In this document: positions 19,400-29,351 of the stretch, in pieces
How positions within the stretch are numbered: the first letter of the stretch is position 1
Layout of the letters: every line of letters starts with the position of its first letter
Assembly (NCBI GenBank): GCA_004402915.1
Contig: SORU01000002.1
Location: 1-64,000 of the forward strand
Direction of reading: 5' to 3'
Source: Fidelibacterota bacterium MT.SAG.2
Lineage (GTDB): Bacteria; Fidelibacterota; SORT01
Length of the DNA stretch: 64,000 bases
Notes under the pieces: generated by a model
Database searches by the model: none
The model's input: only the letters and a program-made list of their open reading frames with translations
Told to the model about the DNA's origin: nothing
Program-made: the position numbers and the translations under genes

Positions 19400-19837
19400 T
19401 TGTTTCGTTTTACGATTATAATTTCGGCTGCACTTCTTCTCATCGGCTGCGGCAGCGACGAGAAAAAGAAACCCGCCGCGGTCAAGGTAGAAACCACAGG
19501 AACTCAGCTGGTCATCAGTGATTCGACTGCTCCGACCGAAGTGGCGACCATGAGTAAGGCGACCCTGAAGCCGGTACCGGTTCAACTCAGGAAAGGCAAT
19601 TTTACCGTTCAGATAGGCGCGTTCCGTACCGAATCAAGAGCGCATGAAGCGATAACCAAGTATAAGGCGATGGGTTATGACGCTTATATCGAGGAAGCAA
19701 AAGTAGGGGAAGGCGACCGAGTCTGGTTTCGTGTGCGGATCGGACGATATCAACGGAGTTCTGAGGCAAAACGGATAGCGGACGAGCTCAACGCAAAAGG
19801 TAACATCAAGGCGTGGGTGGATAAGGTCTCCAGATAA
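19400..19837 (+). CDS. SPOR-domain lipoprotein
   Basis: Lipobox LLLIGC; FTVQIGAFRTESRAHEAITKYKAMGYDAYI..WFRVRIGRY SPOR domain; TTG start at 19400 after GGAGAG is most plausible. Confidence 0.8.
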   Translation: MFRFTIIISAALLLIGCGSDEKKKPAAVKVETTGTQLVISDSTAPTEVATMSKATLKPVPVQLRKGNFTVQIGAFRTESRAHEAITKYKAMGYDAYIEEAKVGEGDRVWFRVRIGRYQRSSEAKRIADELNAKGNIKAWVDKVSR

Positions 19838-19918
19838 TTTTAGAGCACTTTTCTGCTTGACAAATCGAACGAATATTCGTATTATTTCCCGCATTCTGAA
19901 AATGGAGAAGTGAAAAAG

Positions 19919-20110
19919 ATGTCAAGAGTTTGTGATATATGCGGTAAGGGTCCCATGTTCGGGAACAAGGTGAGTCATGCTCACAATACGAGTAGAAGAA
20001 GATGGCTGCCGAACTTGCAGCGGGTGAAGGCTAACATTAACGGCACTGTTAAAAGGATCCGCGTTTGTACCTCGTGTTTGAAAAACGGTAAGGTGGTCAA
20101 AGCGGCTTAG
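19919..20110 (+). CDS. rpmB: 50S ribosomal protein L28
   Basis: [37 protein letters not shown]. Confidence 0.96.
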   Translation: MSRVCDICGKGPMFGNKVSHAHNTSRRRWLPNLQRVKANINGTVKRIRVCTSCLKNGKVVKAA

Positions 20111-20133
20111 TTTTTTCCGAAAAGAATTTGTTC

Positions 20134-20164
20134 AAGGGAGAGTATTCTTACTCTCCCTTTTTTT
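20134..20164 (+). terminator. Intrinsic terminator after rpmB
   Basis: AAGGGAGAG-TATTCTTA-CTCTCCCTT followed by T-run. Confidence 0.88.
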
Positions 20165-20533
20165 GTTTTATAATCCTTTAATATCAACGCTTACAGCCCT
20201 TCAATAATCTTTATGTGGCTGAAACGTGACCAAACGTCTCTTGTGTTGGTGCATAAATATTTACTATATATTGTATTTTCCTCTTGACTGCAAGTTTCAA
20301 TGTTACTATATTAAAGTCTCAGTGGATTTGGTGTATTGCAACACATATTATTTCACTTTATTAGAAACAGAATATATATGCGTATGAGAATACTCTCCGC
20401 CATGGGCCAATAAGACGAAATCTGAAAAATCTTAAACTAACATATTAGACCAATAAACTCTTGCGGTAATTTCAAGGGATGGGATTAATCCGCTTCTCTG
20501 AAAGATACTGTTAATAACAAAGGAGGGATCATA

Positions 20534-20989
20534 ATGATTCTAAAATGCTGGACAATCAAAACACCAAGTGGGAGCAGAATTCATTTTAAGTCGGAACTTG
20601 AAGAAAGTGAAGTAAATATCTTTGAGGAAGTAGATATTAATAATATCCTCCCAAATAGTACCTTGAATGGGCTTGAATTAACTGCAATAATTAGTATACC
20701 GTCAAAAATAGAAACGTTAGATACAAGCCTATCTGACGACCAAATACTCGATGACTTCCAGCATGGGAAACGGAATGCGTCTATAGATTTAACTAAGCCG
20801 GTCGATTTTTGGATTGAAACTATCTATGAATCGGATAGAACTATAAACATGGCAAGGGACAATATTATTGATCCAATTCTTAAGGCATTTAATGAATTAA
20901 GTGAAAATGTCACCCTTTCGGAGCATAAAGTTTTACTTACTTCAACTGAGAGACAGGACAAGTCTGCAGATCAAAATAAAAATAGTTGA
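20534..20989 (+). CDS. Hypothetical protein
   Basis: 151-aa ORF with AAAGGAGGG upstream; AT-rich region. Confidence 0.65.
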   Translation: MILKCWTIKTPSGSRIHFKSELEESEVNIFEEVDINNILPNSTLNGLELTAIISIPSKIETLDTSLSDDQILDDFQHGKRNASIDLTKPVDFWIETIYESDRTINMARDNIIDPILKAFNELSENVTLSEHKVLLTSTERQDKSADQNKNS

Positions 20990-21007
20990 AACTAATCTTA
21001 CCGATAA

Positions 21008-21391
21008 ATGAATAGACCAAGTAAAAAATCAATTAAATACATTGAGCATAAGCAAGGAATATTTGATTCTTATCCTGTCACGATGCAACAATGGAAAGAT
21101 ATAAAATCAAGCATAGATTTGTTAAATATAACAGGTAATATTTATCAAACAATTTTAAATGGTGTAATCGGTCTTGCTATTGGATTGATTCTGTCATTTT
21201 GGAGTTTTTTTCTCGGGAGCGAGGTCCCAGATTGGTTGATAATTATATATGGTATATTGTTAGGCATCTCGATTTCAACCACATTAATCCTCATGCACTT
21301 CATGAAAGATAAGAATGAAGTCATAACTAATTCAAAAAAAAGGATTCTCTCAGATATGAAATCTATAGAAGATGGATGGAAAAGTCGTTGA
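21008..21391 (+). CDS. Hypothetical membrane protein (two TM helices)
   Basis: 127-aa ORF; GVIGLAIGLILSFWSFFLG and LIIIYGILLGISISTTLILMHF. Confidence 0.65.
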   Translation: MNRPSKKSIKYIEHKQGIFDSYPVTMQQWKDIKSSIDLLNITGNIYQTILNGVIGLAIGLILSFWSFFLGSEVPDWLIIIYGILLGISISTTLILMHFMKDKNEVITNSKKRILSDMKSIEDGWKSR

Positions 21392-21448
21392 ATGTTAAAT
21401 TTAATATCAATAATTCACCAGCGGTGACCCTAACCCGCATGGGTGTCC

Positions 21449-21486
21449 AAAGCAAAGAACCCGTCTTGCGACGGGTTCTTTGCTTT
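21449..21486 (-). terminator. Strong hairpin downstream of ftsZ (end of dcw cluster)
   Basis: AAAGCAAAGAACCCGTC-TTGC-GACGGGTTCTTTGCTTT, 17-bp perfect stem. Confidence 0.7.
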
Positions 21487-21512
21487 TCTCTTAGGGGTGA
21501 CGACCCTGGGTG

Positions 21513-22682
21513 TTACAAACTAGCTATGCTGCCTTGTTTTCTAAGGAACGCCGGTACTTCCATATCATCCATCGGTATCGCGATTTCCGGCGGTACAGAT
21601 ACCGGTTTAACCGGTATTGAACCGTCTTCCGCCTGACGCTGCACGGCGGGTTTCTCCAACTCTTCCGGATTTTTGCGATAGAAAGCGTAATCTCTCTCTT
21701 CCGTTGCCGGCATGGAGACCGGGTTCTTGTTGAAGCCTGTTGCTATCACGGTGACGCTTATCTCGTCGCCCATTGATGGATCGATAACGGCGCCGAATAT
21801 GATATTAGCGTCTTCACCCGCTTCCTGGTAGATGATGGAGGATGCTTCTTCGACATCGCAGAGGGAGAGACTTTCGCCGCCGGTGATGTTTATGAGCACT
21901 CCGAGAGCGCCGCTGATGTCCGTATCCTCCAAGAGGGGACTGTTTATCGCCTGCTGAGCGGCTATCACTGCTCTTTCCTCGCCTGAGGCGCTGCCCGTAC
22001 CGAGTACCGCATCACCCATATCCGCCATTACCGTGCGCACATCGGCGAAATCAAGGTTGATGATGCCGTGAAAGGTGATGAGGTCGGAAATTCCCTTAGT
22101 CGATTGATAGAGCAATGTATCGGCGATCTGAAATGCGTTCAGAACCGAGGTATCGCGGTCGACTATGGATAGCAATCGCTGGTTAGGTATAACTATTATA
22201 GTATCCACATTGCCGCGCAACTCTTCTATACCCGCTTCGGCTCTTATGGTCCGCTTCGGAGCTTCGAAGATGAACGGTTTAGTGACGATAGCTACCGTCA
22301 ATGCGCCGAGGTCTTTAGCGATCTCCGCTACGACAGGAGCTGCACCTGTTCCCGTTCCGCCGCCCATACCCGCCGTTACGAATACCATATCGGTATCGGC
22401 GAGCACTTTCGCTACTGCATCCCTGTCTTCCTCGATCGCCTTTTTGCCCATTTCAACGTTTGCGCCTGCGCCGAGACCTTTCGTAATACTCTGTCCTATC
22501 TGTATCTTCGTCTTCGCCTCGCTATGATCGAGCGCTTGCGCGTCGGTGTTTATCGCCACGAAATCCACTCCCTCCAAACCGGAACGGATCATGCGATTTA
22601 GCGCGTTACCACCCGCGCCGCCTACTCCAACTACCTTCATCTTGGCTCTCTGTTCGAGAACCTCAGTGAATTCGAATAGCAT
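21513..22682 (-). CDS. ftsZ: Cell division protein FtsZ
   Basis: GGAGGNALNRMI, GGGTGTGAAPV, C-terminal MEVPAFLRKQ. Confidence 0.98.
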   Translation of the reverse strand: MLFEFTEVLEQRAKMKVVGVGGAGGNALNRMIRSGLEGVDFVAINTDAQALDHSEAKTKIQIGQSITKGLGAGANVEMGKKAIEEDRDAVAKVLADTDMVFVTAGMGGGTGTGAAPVVAEIAKDLGALTVAIVTKPFIFEAPKRTIRAEAGIEELRGNVDTIIVIPNQRLLSIVDRDTSVLNAFQIADTLLYQSTKGISDLITFHGIINLDFADVRTVMADMGDAVLGTGSASGEERAVIAAQQAINSPLLEDTDISGALGVLINITGGESLSLCDVEEASSIIYQEAGEDANIIFGAVIDPSMGDEISVTVIATGFNKNPVSMPATEERDYAFYRKNPEELEKPAVQRQAEDGSIPVKPVSVPPEIAIPMDDMEVPAFLRKQGSIASL

Positions 22683-22720
22683 AATTGCCTCCTACTTTCT
22701 GTTTATCATTCATTTTTCAT

Positions 22721-23977
22721 TCAAACAAAAAAATCTGTTATTTTGGTGATGATATTCCCCATCACTCTCCTGAAAGCGGGTTTCTCATTCGGGAGATATG
22801 ATTCCGACTCTCCTTCGGGACTGACCGCATAATTCAATAATCCTACCACCGTGGCGAACTCCGGTTCCGAGACGAGATCGGTAAGCCCCTTGAAGGGGGA
22901 GGGTTTGCCTATTTTGACCGGCTGATTGAAGATATCCTGAGCGAGATCCACCAGACCGTCGAGTTTCGCCCCGCCGCCCGTCAGGACAACACCGCCCGCG
23001 AGCATATCGTAACGGTCACACTTCTTCATCTCCATCTTCGCCATTTTCATGATCTCCTCGACTCTCGGCTCGATATATGAGGCAAGAAGCATACGGGATA
23101 TTTCCCTCGGCGATCTGCCGCCTATGCTCTTGAGCTTCAGATATTCGTCTTTGCTTACAAGCGATTGTTTCGCGCAGCCGTATTCGCATTTTATCTCTTC
23201 CGCCTGCTCACGCGGCGTACGGAGCATATAAGCGATATCGTTGGTGATATTTTCGCTCCCGAGTCCTACGACAGCCGTGTGTCTTACAGCCCCGTTGAAG
23301 AAGAGGGCTACATCTGTCGTTCCGCCTCCGAAATCGATAAGCGTCACGCCGAGCTCTTTCTCCTCGTCATCGAGAACGGCGTAACTGCTCGCTAACGGTT
23401 CGAGCACTAAATTATTTACAGTGATATCCGAGCGGTTCACAGCCTTGACGATATTTTTGGACGATGTAGCGGAACAGGTGACTATATGAACTTTCGATTC
23501 CAATTTCATTCCTGTTATGCCGATAGGCGATTTTATTCCGTACTGATCATCAACGGCGTATTCCTGCGGGAGAACGTGTAATATCTCTCTGTCGAGTCCG
23601 GTGAGGACAGCCATTGCCGCTTCGGTAACGCGCTCTATGTCATCTTCGGATATCTCTCCGTGCTGTAAGCCGCGTTTAGATTCTGATTTGGATACGGCTA
23701 TCACGGCGTCGCTGTTCATGCTTCGAATGTGGTTTCCGCCTATACCGACGTAAGCTCCGTTGATGTTCACTCCCGCCATCCGTTCGGCTTCTTCGACCGC
23801 ATTGGAAATGGAGGAGATCGTTTTCTCGAGGTTAACCACGACTCCGCGTTTGAGGCCATGTGAGGGTACGGTACCGACACCGAGTATGTTCAGTTCACCC
23901 GAATCTTCAAGCTCCGCGATGACAGCGCATATCTTTGTTGTTCCTATGTCAATACCTGTGACTATCGATTCTCTCAT
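22721..23977 (-). CDS. ftsA: Cell division protein FtsA
   Basis: TGIDIGTTKICAVI, LIDFGGGTTDVALF, VVLTGGGAKLDGL. Confidence 0.96.
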   Translation of the reverse strand: MRESIVTGIDIGTTKICAVIAELEDSGELNILGVGTVPSHGLKRGVVVNLEKTISSISNAVEEAERMAGVNINGAYVGIGGNHIRSMNSDAVIAVSKSESKRGLQHGEISEDDIERVTEAAMAVLTGLDREILHVLPQEYAVDDQYGIKSPIGITGMKLESKVHIVTCSATSSKNIVKAVNRSDITVNNLVLEPLASSYAVLDDEEKELGVTLIDFGGGTTDVALFFNGAVRHTAVVGLGSENITNDIAYMLRTPREQAEEIKCEYGCAKQSLVSKDEYLKLKSIGGRSPREISRMLLASYIEPRVEEIMKMAKMEMKKCDRYDMLAGGVVLTGGGAKLDGLVDLAQDIFNQPVKIGKPSPFKGLTDLVSEPEFATVVGLLNYAVSPEGESESYLPNEKPAFRRVMGNIITKITDFFV

Positions 23978-23994
23978 AATTTGTTACTCCTGTT

Positions 23995-24771
23995 TCAAGA
24001 GCGTTCCTTAACTATTACCTGATTATCAAAACGAAGATCCACGTAGTGGTAACGACCCAGACCGCCTCTCGGGTTCAGAGTCGCGATAAGAGAGCGGATC
24101 CGGTCAATTTTATTACGGAAACCTGATTTTCCGAGATAGATACGGGTTCCTTTCCGGGCGCCTATCAGACTGACTTCACCGTCCGGCGTGAGGTTTATCT
24201 CAGAAATAGCGTTGTAAAGAGGGATCGGACCTTCACCAAGAATTTTTACTATGTTCAATGCCTTTTGAAAGAGCGGGCTCTCTATTTTACCGCCGTACGA
24301 AGGGAGGTTTACGTCTTCTATACCCGTTATGACGGGGAGGTCGAAATTCTTATGCGAACGGGAGGGAAGCAGATGCCCGCTCAGATCGGTGCAATAAAGT
24401 TCATCAAGAGCGATGAACGCAAAGGGTTTCCGTTCAATTACTGCGATAGAGAAACTGTTCGGCAGCTCTCTAAAGATCACCGCCTTCCGTATGAAGGGAT
24501 TAGATTCCAACCGTACCGCGGCTTCACGCAGGTCGGCGGCAAACATGTCGTCCCCGAAACTGAATCCCGTCAGTCTGAAGATCTCGTCCGATGACACCGT
24601 CTCGTTGCCCCGTATCTTGACGCTCTCGAGCGAAAAGACCTCGAACGCCTCGGCGTAACTCATTATCGCGGCGGCAATAAGAATCGTTGTCGTAGCTATC
24701 ATCAAGAGAAACATCATCTGCTTGATAAAGGGTAGTTTTGACTTTATAAATTCTCTCATTAGATGAACCAC
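23995..24771 (-). CDS. ftsQ: Cell division protein FtsQ (POTRA)
   Basis: N-terminal TM, VKIRGNETVSSDEIFRLTG POTRA, position between murB and ftsA. Confidence 0.85.
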   Translation of the reverse strand: MVHLMREFIKSKLPFIKQMMFLLMIATTTILIAAAIMSYAEAFEVFSLESVKIRGNETVSSDEIFRLTGFSFGDDMFAADLREAAVRLESNPFIRKAVIFRELPNSFSIAVIERKPFAFIALDELYCTDLSGHLLPSRSHKNFDLPVITGIEDVNLPSYGGKIESPLFQKALNIVKILGEGPIPLYNAISEINLTPDGEVSLIGARKGTRIYLGKSGFRNKIDRIRSLIATLNPRGGLGRYHYVDLRFDNQVIVKERS

Positions 24772-25691
24772 TCCTCAAATCCTACCAACTTCAGTTCGAG
24801 CTCGAGTTTCACTCCGAACTTGTCTTGAACCGTCTTCTGAGCAAGAGCGATCAGATGCATCACATCTTCCGCTTTCGCTTTCCCGACATTAACAATGAAA
24901 TTCGCGTGTTTATCGGAAATCATCGCACCGCCCGCGCGTGTTCCCTTCAACCCCGCATCCTCGATAAGTTTGCCTGCCGAATCGCCTTCTTCCGGATTCT
25001 TGAAGATACTGCCCGTGGAGGGGAGGGTGACCGGTTGTTTTACGTTACGCTCTTTAACTATATCCCTTGAACTTCCGTAAAGCTCGGACGCGTCTTCAAC
25101 CTGCTCCAACTCGAACTCCGACTCTAAAATGATGGCTCCTTCGGGAAGGTTGGATTCTCTGTATTCAAATTGAAGTTCTATCGCCCGAAGTTCCAAGAAT
25201 TCCCCGTTTTCCAACAAAAGACTGAGCGATTTCAGTCTCTGGGATATCTCCGAACCGAAAGCGCCTGCATTCATGAACAGAGCGCCGCCGAGGGAGCCGG
25301 GAATACCGGCAAGTTTCTCTACGCCCGCAAGGTTGTGTTTTCGGCAGGTAGAGACAAACCGCGCAAGACTCACGCCCGATTGCGCCTTGACTATATTGCC
25401 TTCGACCTCGATCGAGTTGAACCCTCTTTTGAGGTCTATTATCAATCCTTGGTAGCCTTTGTCGTGCACGAGGATATTGCTTCCGCCGCCTAAATTGAAG
25501 TGCGGAAGATCATGCTCGGAAGCGAACTCCATGAGCGTTTTCACATCGTCCTTATCAGCGGGAAGAGCATAGATATAAGCCGGACCGCCGATATTATAAG
25601 TAGTATGCTCCGACATCGGCGTGTTATATATCAGCTCGCCTTTCACCGAGTTCTCGAGTTCCCGAAGTTCCTGATCGTTAACTAATTGCAT
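24759..25691 (-). CDS. murB: UDP-N-acetylmuramate dehydrogenase
   Basis: NLGGGSNILVHDKGYQGLII, IPGSLGGALFMNAGAFG, GSIFKNP, SDKHANFIVN. Confidence 0.96.
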   Translation of the reverse strand: MQLVNDQELRELENSVKGELIYNTPMSEHTTYNIGGPAYIYALPADKDDVKTLMEFASEHDLPHFNLGGGSNILVHDKGYQGLIIDLKRGFNSIEVEGNIVKAQSGVSLARFVSTCRKHNLAGVEKLAGIPGSLGGALFMNAGAFGSEISQRLKSLSLLLENGEFLELRAIELQFEYRESNLPEGAIILESEFELEQVEDASELYGSSRDIVKERNVKQPVTLPSTGSIFKNPEEGDSAGKLIEDAGLKGTRAGGAMISDKHANFIVNVGKAKAEDVMHLIALAQKTVQDKFGVKLELELKLVGFEEWFI

Positions 25692-27081
25692 CTTTATCCG
25701 CTGTCTCTAATTTTTGTATGAACTCTTCCCCTATCTTAAAGATATCGCCGGCGCCGATGGTGATTATCATATCGCCTTCGGTCGCAAACTCCATCAAAAA
25801 ATCTGCTATCTTCTCTTTTTCAGGGAGATAATGAACCTCTTTATGTCCCGAACTTTTCACCGCATCGGCGATCAATTTACCCGTAACTCCTTCGATGGGA
25901 GCTTCCCGGGCGGGATAGACGTCCGTGATTATCACCACATCCGCATGATTGAAAGAGCTGCCGAATTCATCTTTGAAATCTCTCGTCCGTGAATAGAGAT
26001 GAGGCTGAAACACCGCTATTACCCGCCTGTCCCATCCGGTCTGCGCGGCGGAGAGCGAACTCTTCACCTCCGTGGGATGATGAGCGTAATCGTCCACTAT
26101 CATCATACCGGCTATCCGTTTTTTGATCTCGAAGCGACGGCGTACACCTTCAAATTCGCTCAACGCTTTCGCAACGGTATCAAAGGGGATATCAAGTTCA
26201 AACGAAAGGGCGATAACGCCGAGAGCGTTCTTCACGTTATGAACGCCCGGCAGACGCAAACGAATTTCGCCTAAGTCATCCCCGTCGTTAATAAGATTGA
26301 ATCTGCTTTCACCCGAATCATAACTAATGTTGACCGCCCTGACCTCGGCGCTTTCGTCGAGACCGTATGTGATTATCCGTTTCTTAATGTCGGGAAGGAT
26401 CTCTCTGAGGTGCTGTTCGTCGATACAGGCGATTACCGCTCCGTAAAAGGGAACTCTCGAAGCAAATGTGATGAAAGTGTTTTTGATGTCATCCAAGTCT
26501 TTGTAAATATCGAGATGCTCTATCTCGATATTCGTGATAATAGCTATGGTAGGGGAGAGGGTGAGGAATGAACGGTCAAATTCATCCGCTTCCGCCACGA
26601 TATAGTCGCCATCGCCGAGCCGCGCATTGGTGGCTAAGCTCCGTACGACCCCGCCGACGATAATTGTCGGATCGAGTCCGGCTTCCGTCATGACCATACC
26701 TGCTATCGAAGTGGTAGTGGTCTTTCCATGCGTTCCAGCCACCGCCACCGCATACGGTTTGAGTCGGACGAGTTCCGCGAGCATCTCCGCCCTGCGGATC
26801 ACCGGGATCCCCTTCTCATTTGCGGCTACGATTTCAGGGTTATCGTTTTTCACAGCGGAGGAATGCACAACCACGTCTGCGCTGCCGATGTTTTCGGCTG
26901 AATGACCTATAAAGATCCTGCCTCCCATCTTCTGCAAATTCCGGGTTATGTCCGTTTCGGTCATATCCGAACCGGAAACTGTGTATCCCTGATTCAATAG
27001 AAGCTCGGCAAGACCGCTCATGCCGATGCCGCCGACTCCGATAAAGTGCAGATGGTTTGTATGTCCCAATTTTACCATCAT
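25678..27081 (-). CDS. murC: UDP-N-acetylmuramate--L-alanine ligase
   Basis: HFIGVGGIGMSGLAELL, VAGTHGKTTTTS, DDYAHHPTEV, FQPHLYSRT. Confidence 0.97.
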   Translation of the reverse strand: MMVKLGHTNHLHFIGVGGIGMSGLAELLLNQGYTVSGSDMTETDITRNLQKMGGRIFIGHSAENIGSADVVVHSSAVKNDNPEIVAANEKGIPVIRRAEMLAELVRLKPYAVAVAGTHGKTTTTSIAGMVMTEAGLDPTIIVGGVVRSLATNARLGDGDYIVAEADEFDRSFLTLSPTIAIITNIEIEHLDIYKDLDDIKNTFITFASRVPFYGAVIACIDEQHLREILPDIKKRIITYGLDESAEVRAVNISYDSGESRFNLINDGDDLGEIRLRLPGVHNVKNALGVIALSFELDIPFDTVAKALSEFEGVRRRFEIKKRIAGMMIVDDYAHHPTEVKSSLSAAQTGWDRRVIAVFQPHLYSRTRDFKDEFGSSFNHADVVIITDVYPAREAPIEGVTGKLIADAVKSSGHKEVHYLPEKEKIADFLMEFATEGDMIITIGAGDIFKIGEEFIQKLETADKDAIS

Positions 27082-28204
27082 GCCTTTGCCAATTCGATCA
27101 TCTTGAAGAGCGAGTTGATTATTTTCAAAGCTGAGTCTTCATGAGCCACCGCCTTGCCTGCCTTTGACATCTCTTTCAGTTTCCAATCGTCGAACAAAAG
27201 CTCGAAGAGAACCTTCTCCAATTTTCCCGAGGATAACTCTTCCTGATTTATCACTAAAGCGGCGCCGGCATCTGCCATGAGCTTCGCGTTATAATCCTGA
27301 TGCTTCTCCGCCGCATGAGGGAGAGGGATAAGAATGGATGGAAGACCGACAGCGGCGAGTTCCGCAATGGTCAGCGCGCCTGCTCTGCAAACGGCTAAAT
27401 CGGCGGAGAAATATGCGCCCGCCATATTAGAGAGGAAGGGGAGTATCTTAACGTTCTCCCGTTCTCCAACCTCTTTGATTATCTTCTGATAATCGTTCGT
27501 ACCCGTCTGCCAGAGAAGTTGCAGCTCAGGACGACCTGTGTATTTTTCCAAATTCTCCAATATGTGCATGTTTATTGGTCGGGAGCCTTGACTGCCGCCG
27601 AAAATAAGCAGAGTTCGTTTTCCTTCGGAGAGACCGTACGACTTTGAAGTGAGCGTTTTTGCTCTCCTGAGCAGTTCGCCTCTTATCGGATTTCCGCTAA
27701 TTCCCATATTCAAACTTTTTTTTTTAAGTATTTTGTGCATTCTTCATAACTCAGCTCAATTCGGTCGACCCTGCCTGCCAATAATCGCGTAGTCAGACCC
27801 GGGTAAGAGTTCTGCTCGTGAATCAGTGTCGGAATGCCCAACAAGGTCGCAACATAAAGGGGAGGACCGGAAACGAAACCACCGGTGCCGATAACGGCGT
27901 CAGGTTTCTGTCTCATAAGGAACCAGAACGATTGAGCCGTCGCAATCACCAACTTGAAGGGAATCAATAGATTCTTGAGAATAGTTAAAAATAAATTATT
28001 CTCCCTGCTTATTCCCGAAATCCATATCGGCAGGAAATCGAAATCACTGTCGGGGATTATCTTTCCTTCGATCCCCTTTTTAGTTCCGATAAATTTTATC
28101 ACTGCCGACTTTTGCACTAATTTGAGCCGTTCGGCGATGGCGAGAGCGGGAAATAGATGACCGCCTGTGCCGCCTCCCGCAAAAATGACCTTTAGAGCTT
28201 TCAT
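27078..28204 (-). CDS. murG: UDP-GlcNAc--MurNAc-pentapeptide transferase, split by frameshift at an A10 tract
   Basis: N-terminal ORF 27710-28204 (FAGGGTGGHLFPALA, HEQNSYPGL) and C-terminal ORF 27078-27740 (GNPIRGELL, LIFGGSQGSRPIN, CRAGALTIAEL) overlap at the tract 27716-27725. Confidence 0.88.
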
Positions 28205-28205
28205 T

Positions 28206-29351
28206 TCAGTTAGAACTCCTGTTATATCTCTTTTTTATATTCTTAGTTGAGGATGAAATATTCAGTATCACGCCGACCGAGCCGAGTGTATAGAGAACGT
28301 TTGAACCTCCGTAACTGACAAGCGGAATCGGTAATCCCGTTACCGGAAGCAGTCCTGAGACGACAGCAGCGTTAACTACCGCATAAAGAAATATCGAGCT
28401 GGCGAGTCCGACAGCGAGATAGAGTCCGAAACTGTCTTTGGAGGATTTCGCTACCTTTAACGATCTAAAAAAGAACATCAGAAACAGTGTTGAGATAGCC
28501 AACACACCTAAGAAGCCCATCTCCTCGCCGATTATGGCAAGTATGAAATCGGTATGTGGAGTAGGAAGGAAGAGGTTCTTGCTTATGCTCTCACCCAATC
28601 CTATTCCGAGAAAACCGCCGCCGCCGAGGCTCATCATCGACTGCTGCATCTGATAGCCCGCACCGGACAGGTCCCCGCCCTTGAAATATGATTCTATCCT
28701 CGCTATCTGATAACTGGAACCGAATAGAGAGAGGAGCATCAAAAGGCTGCCGACAGAGCCTATTGCGAAAAGATGGCTTATCCGCGCGTTACCAATGAAC
28801 AGCATGATGAATACGACCGTAACCAGTATGGCGGTTGTGCTGAAATCAGGCTGTTTCAATATCAGTAATGACGATATGCCGATCACGATGACCATCGGCA
28901 GGAGTCCGTCATTGAAGGAGTTCATTTTGTCCTTCTTCTTTTCGAGGTAATATGCAATGTAAGTGATAAGCGAGAACTTCATCAGCTCGGAAGTCTGCAC
29001 GCTTATCCCGCTGATATATATCCAGCGTGCCGTGGTACCCGTTCCCCAAAAACGATGGTGTATCAGACCGGCGAGTAAAACTATCGCCGCGATGACTAAT
29101 AGCGGGAATGCGATCTTTTTATAAAGTCTGTAATCTATATGCATTGTCAGGGCAAGCACTCCGAAGCCTATAAGCAGCCGCACGAAATGACCCTTCAGAT
29201 AGATGGCGCTGTCGCCCAGCTCTCTGCCGATAGCGGAGCTTGCGCTGTAAAGCATCACCATGCCTGTTCCCGCGATCAGCACGATAATGAACAGAAGCTG
29301 TTTATCGTAATCTCCTAAACGGAAAGGGATATATGAAACTATCTGGTTCAT
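28206..29351 (-). CDS. ftsW: Lipid II polymerase FtsW (SEDS)
   Basis: Multi-TM SEDS protein; LKQPDFSTT, HTDFILAIIGEEMGFLG, GLPIPLVSYGGSN. Confidence 0.95.
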   Translation of the reverse strand: MNQIVSYIPFRLGDYDKQLLFIIVLIAGTGMVMLYSASSAIGRELGDSAIYLKGHFVRLLIGFGVLALTMHIDYRLYKKIAFPLLVIAAIVLLAGLIHHRFWGTGTTARWIYISGISVQTSELMKFSLITYIAYYLEKKKDKMNSFNDGLLPMVIVIGISSLLILKQPDFSTTAILVTVVFIMLFIGNARISHLFAIGSVGSLLMLLSLFGSSYQIARIESYFKGGDLSGAGYQMQQSMMSLGGGGFLGIGLGESISKNLFLPTPHTDFILAIIGEEMGFLGVLAISTLFLMFFFRSLKVAKSSKDSFGLYLAVGLASSIFLYAVVNAAVVSGLLPVTGLPIPLVSYGGSNVLYTLGSVGVILNISSSTKNIKKRYNRSSN

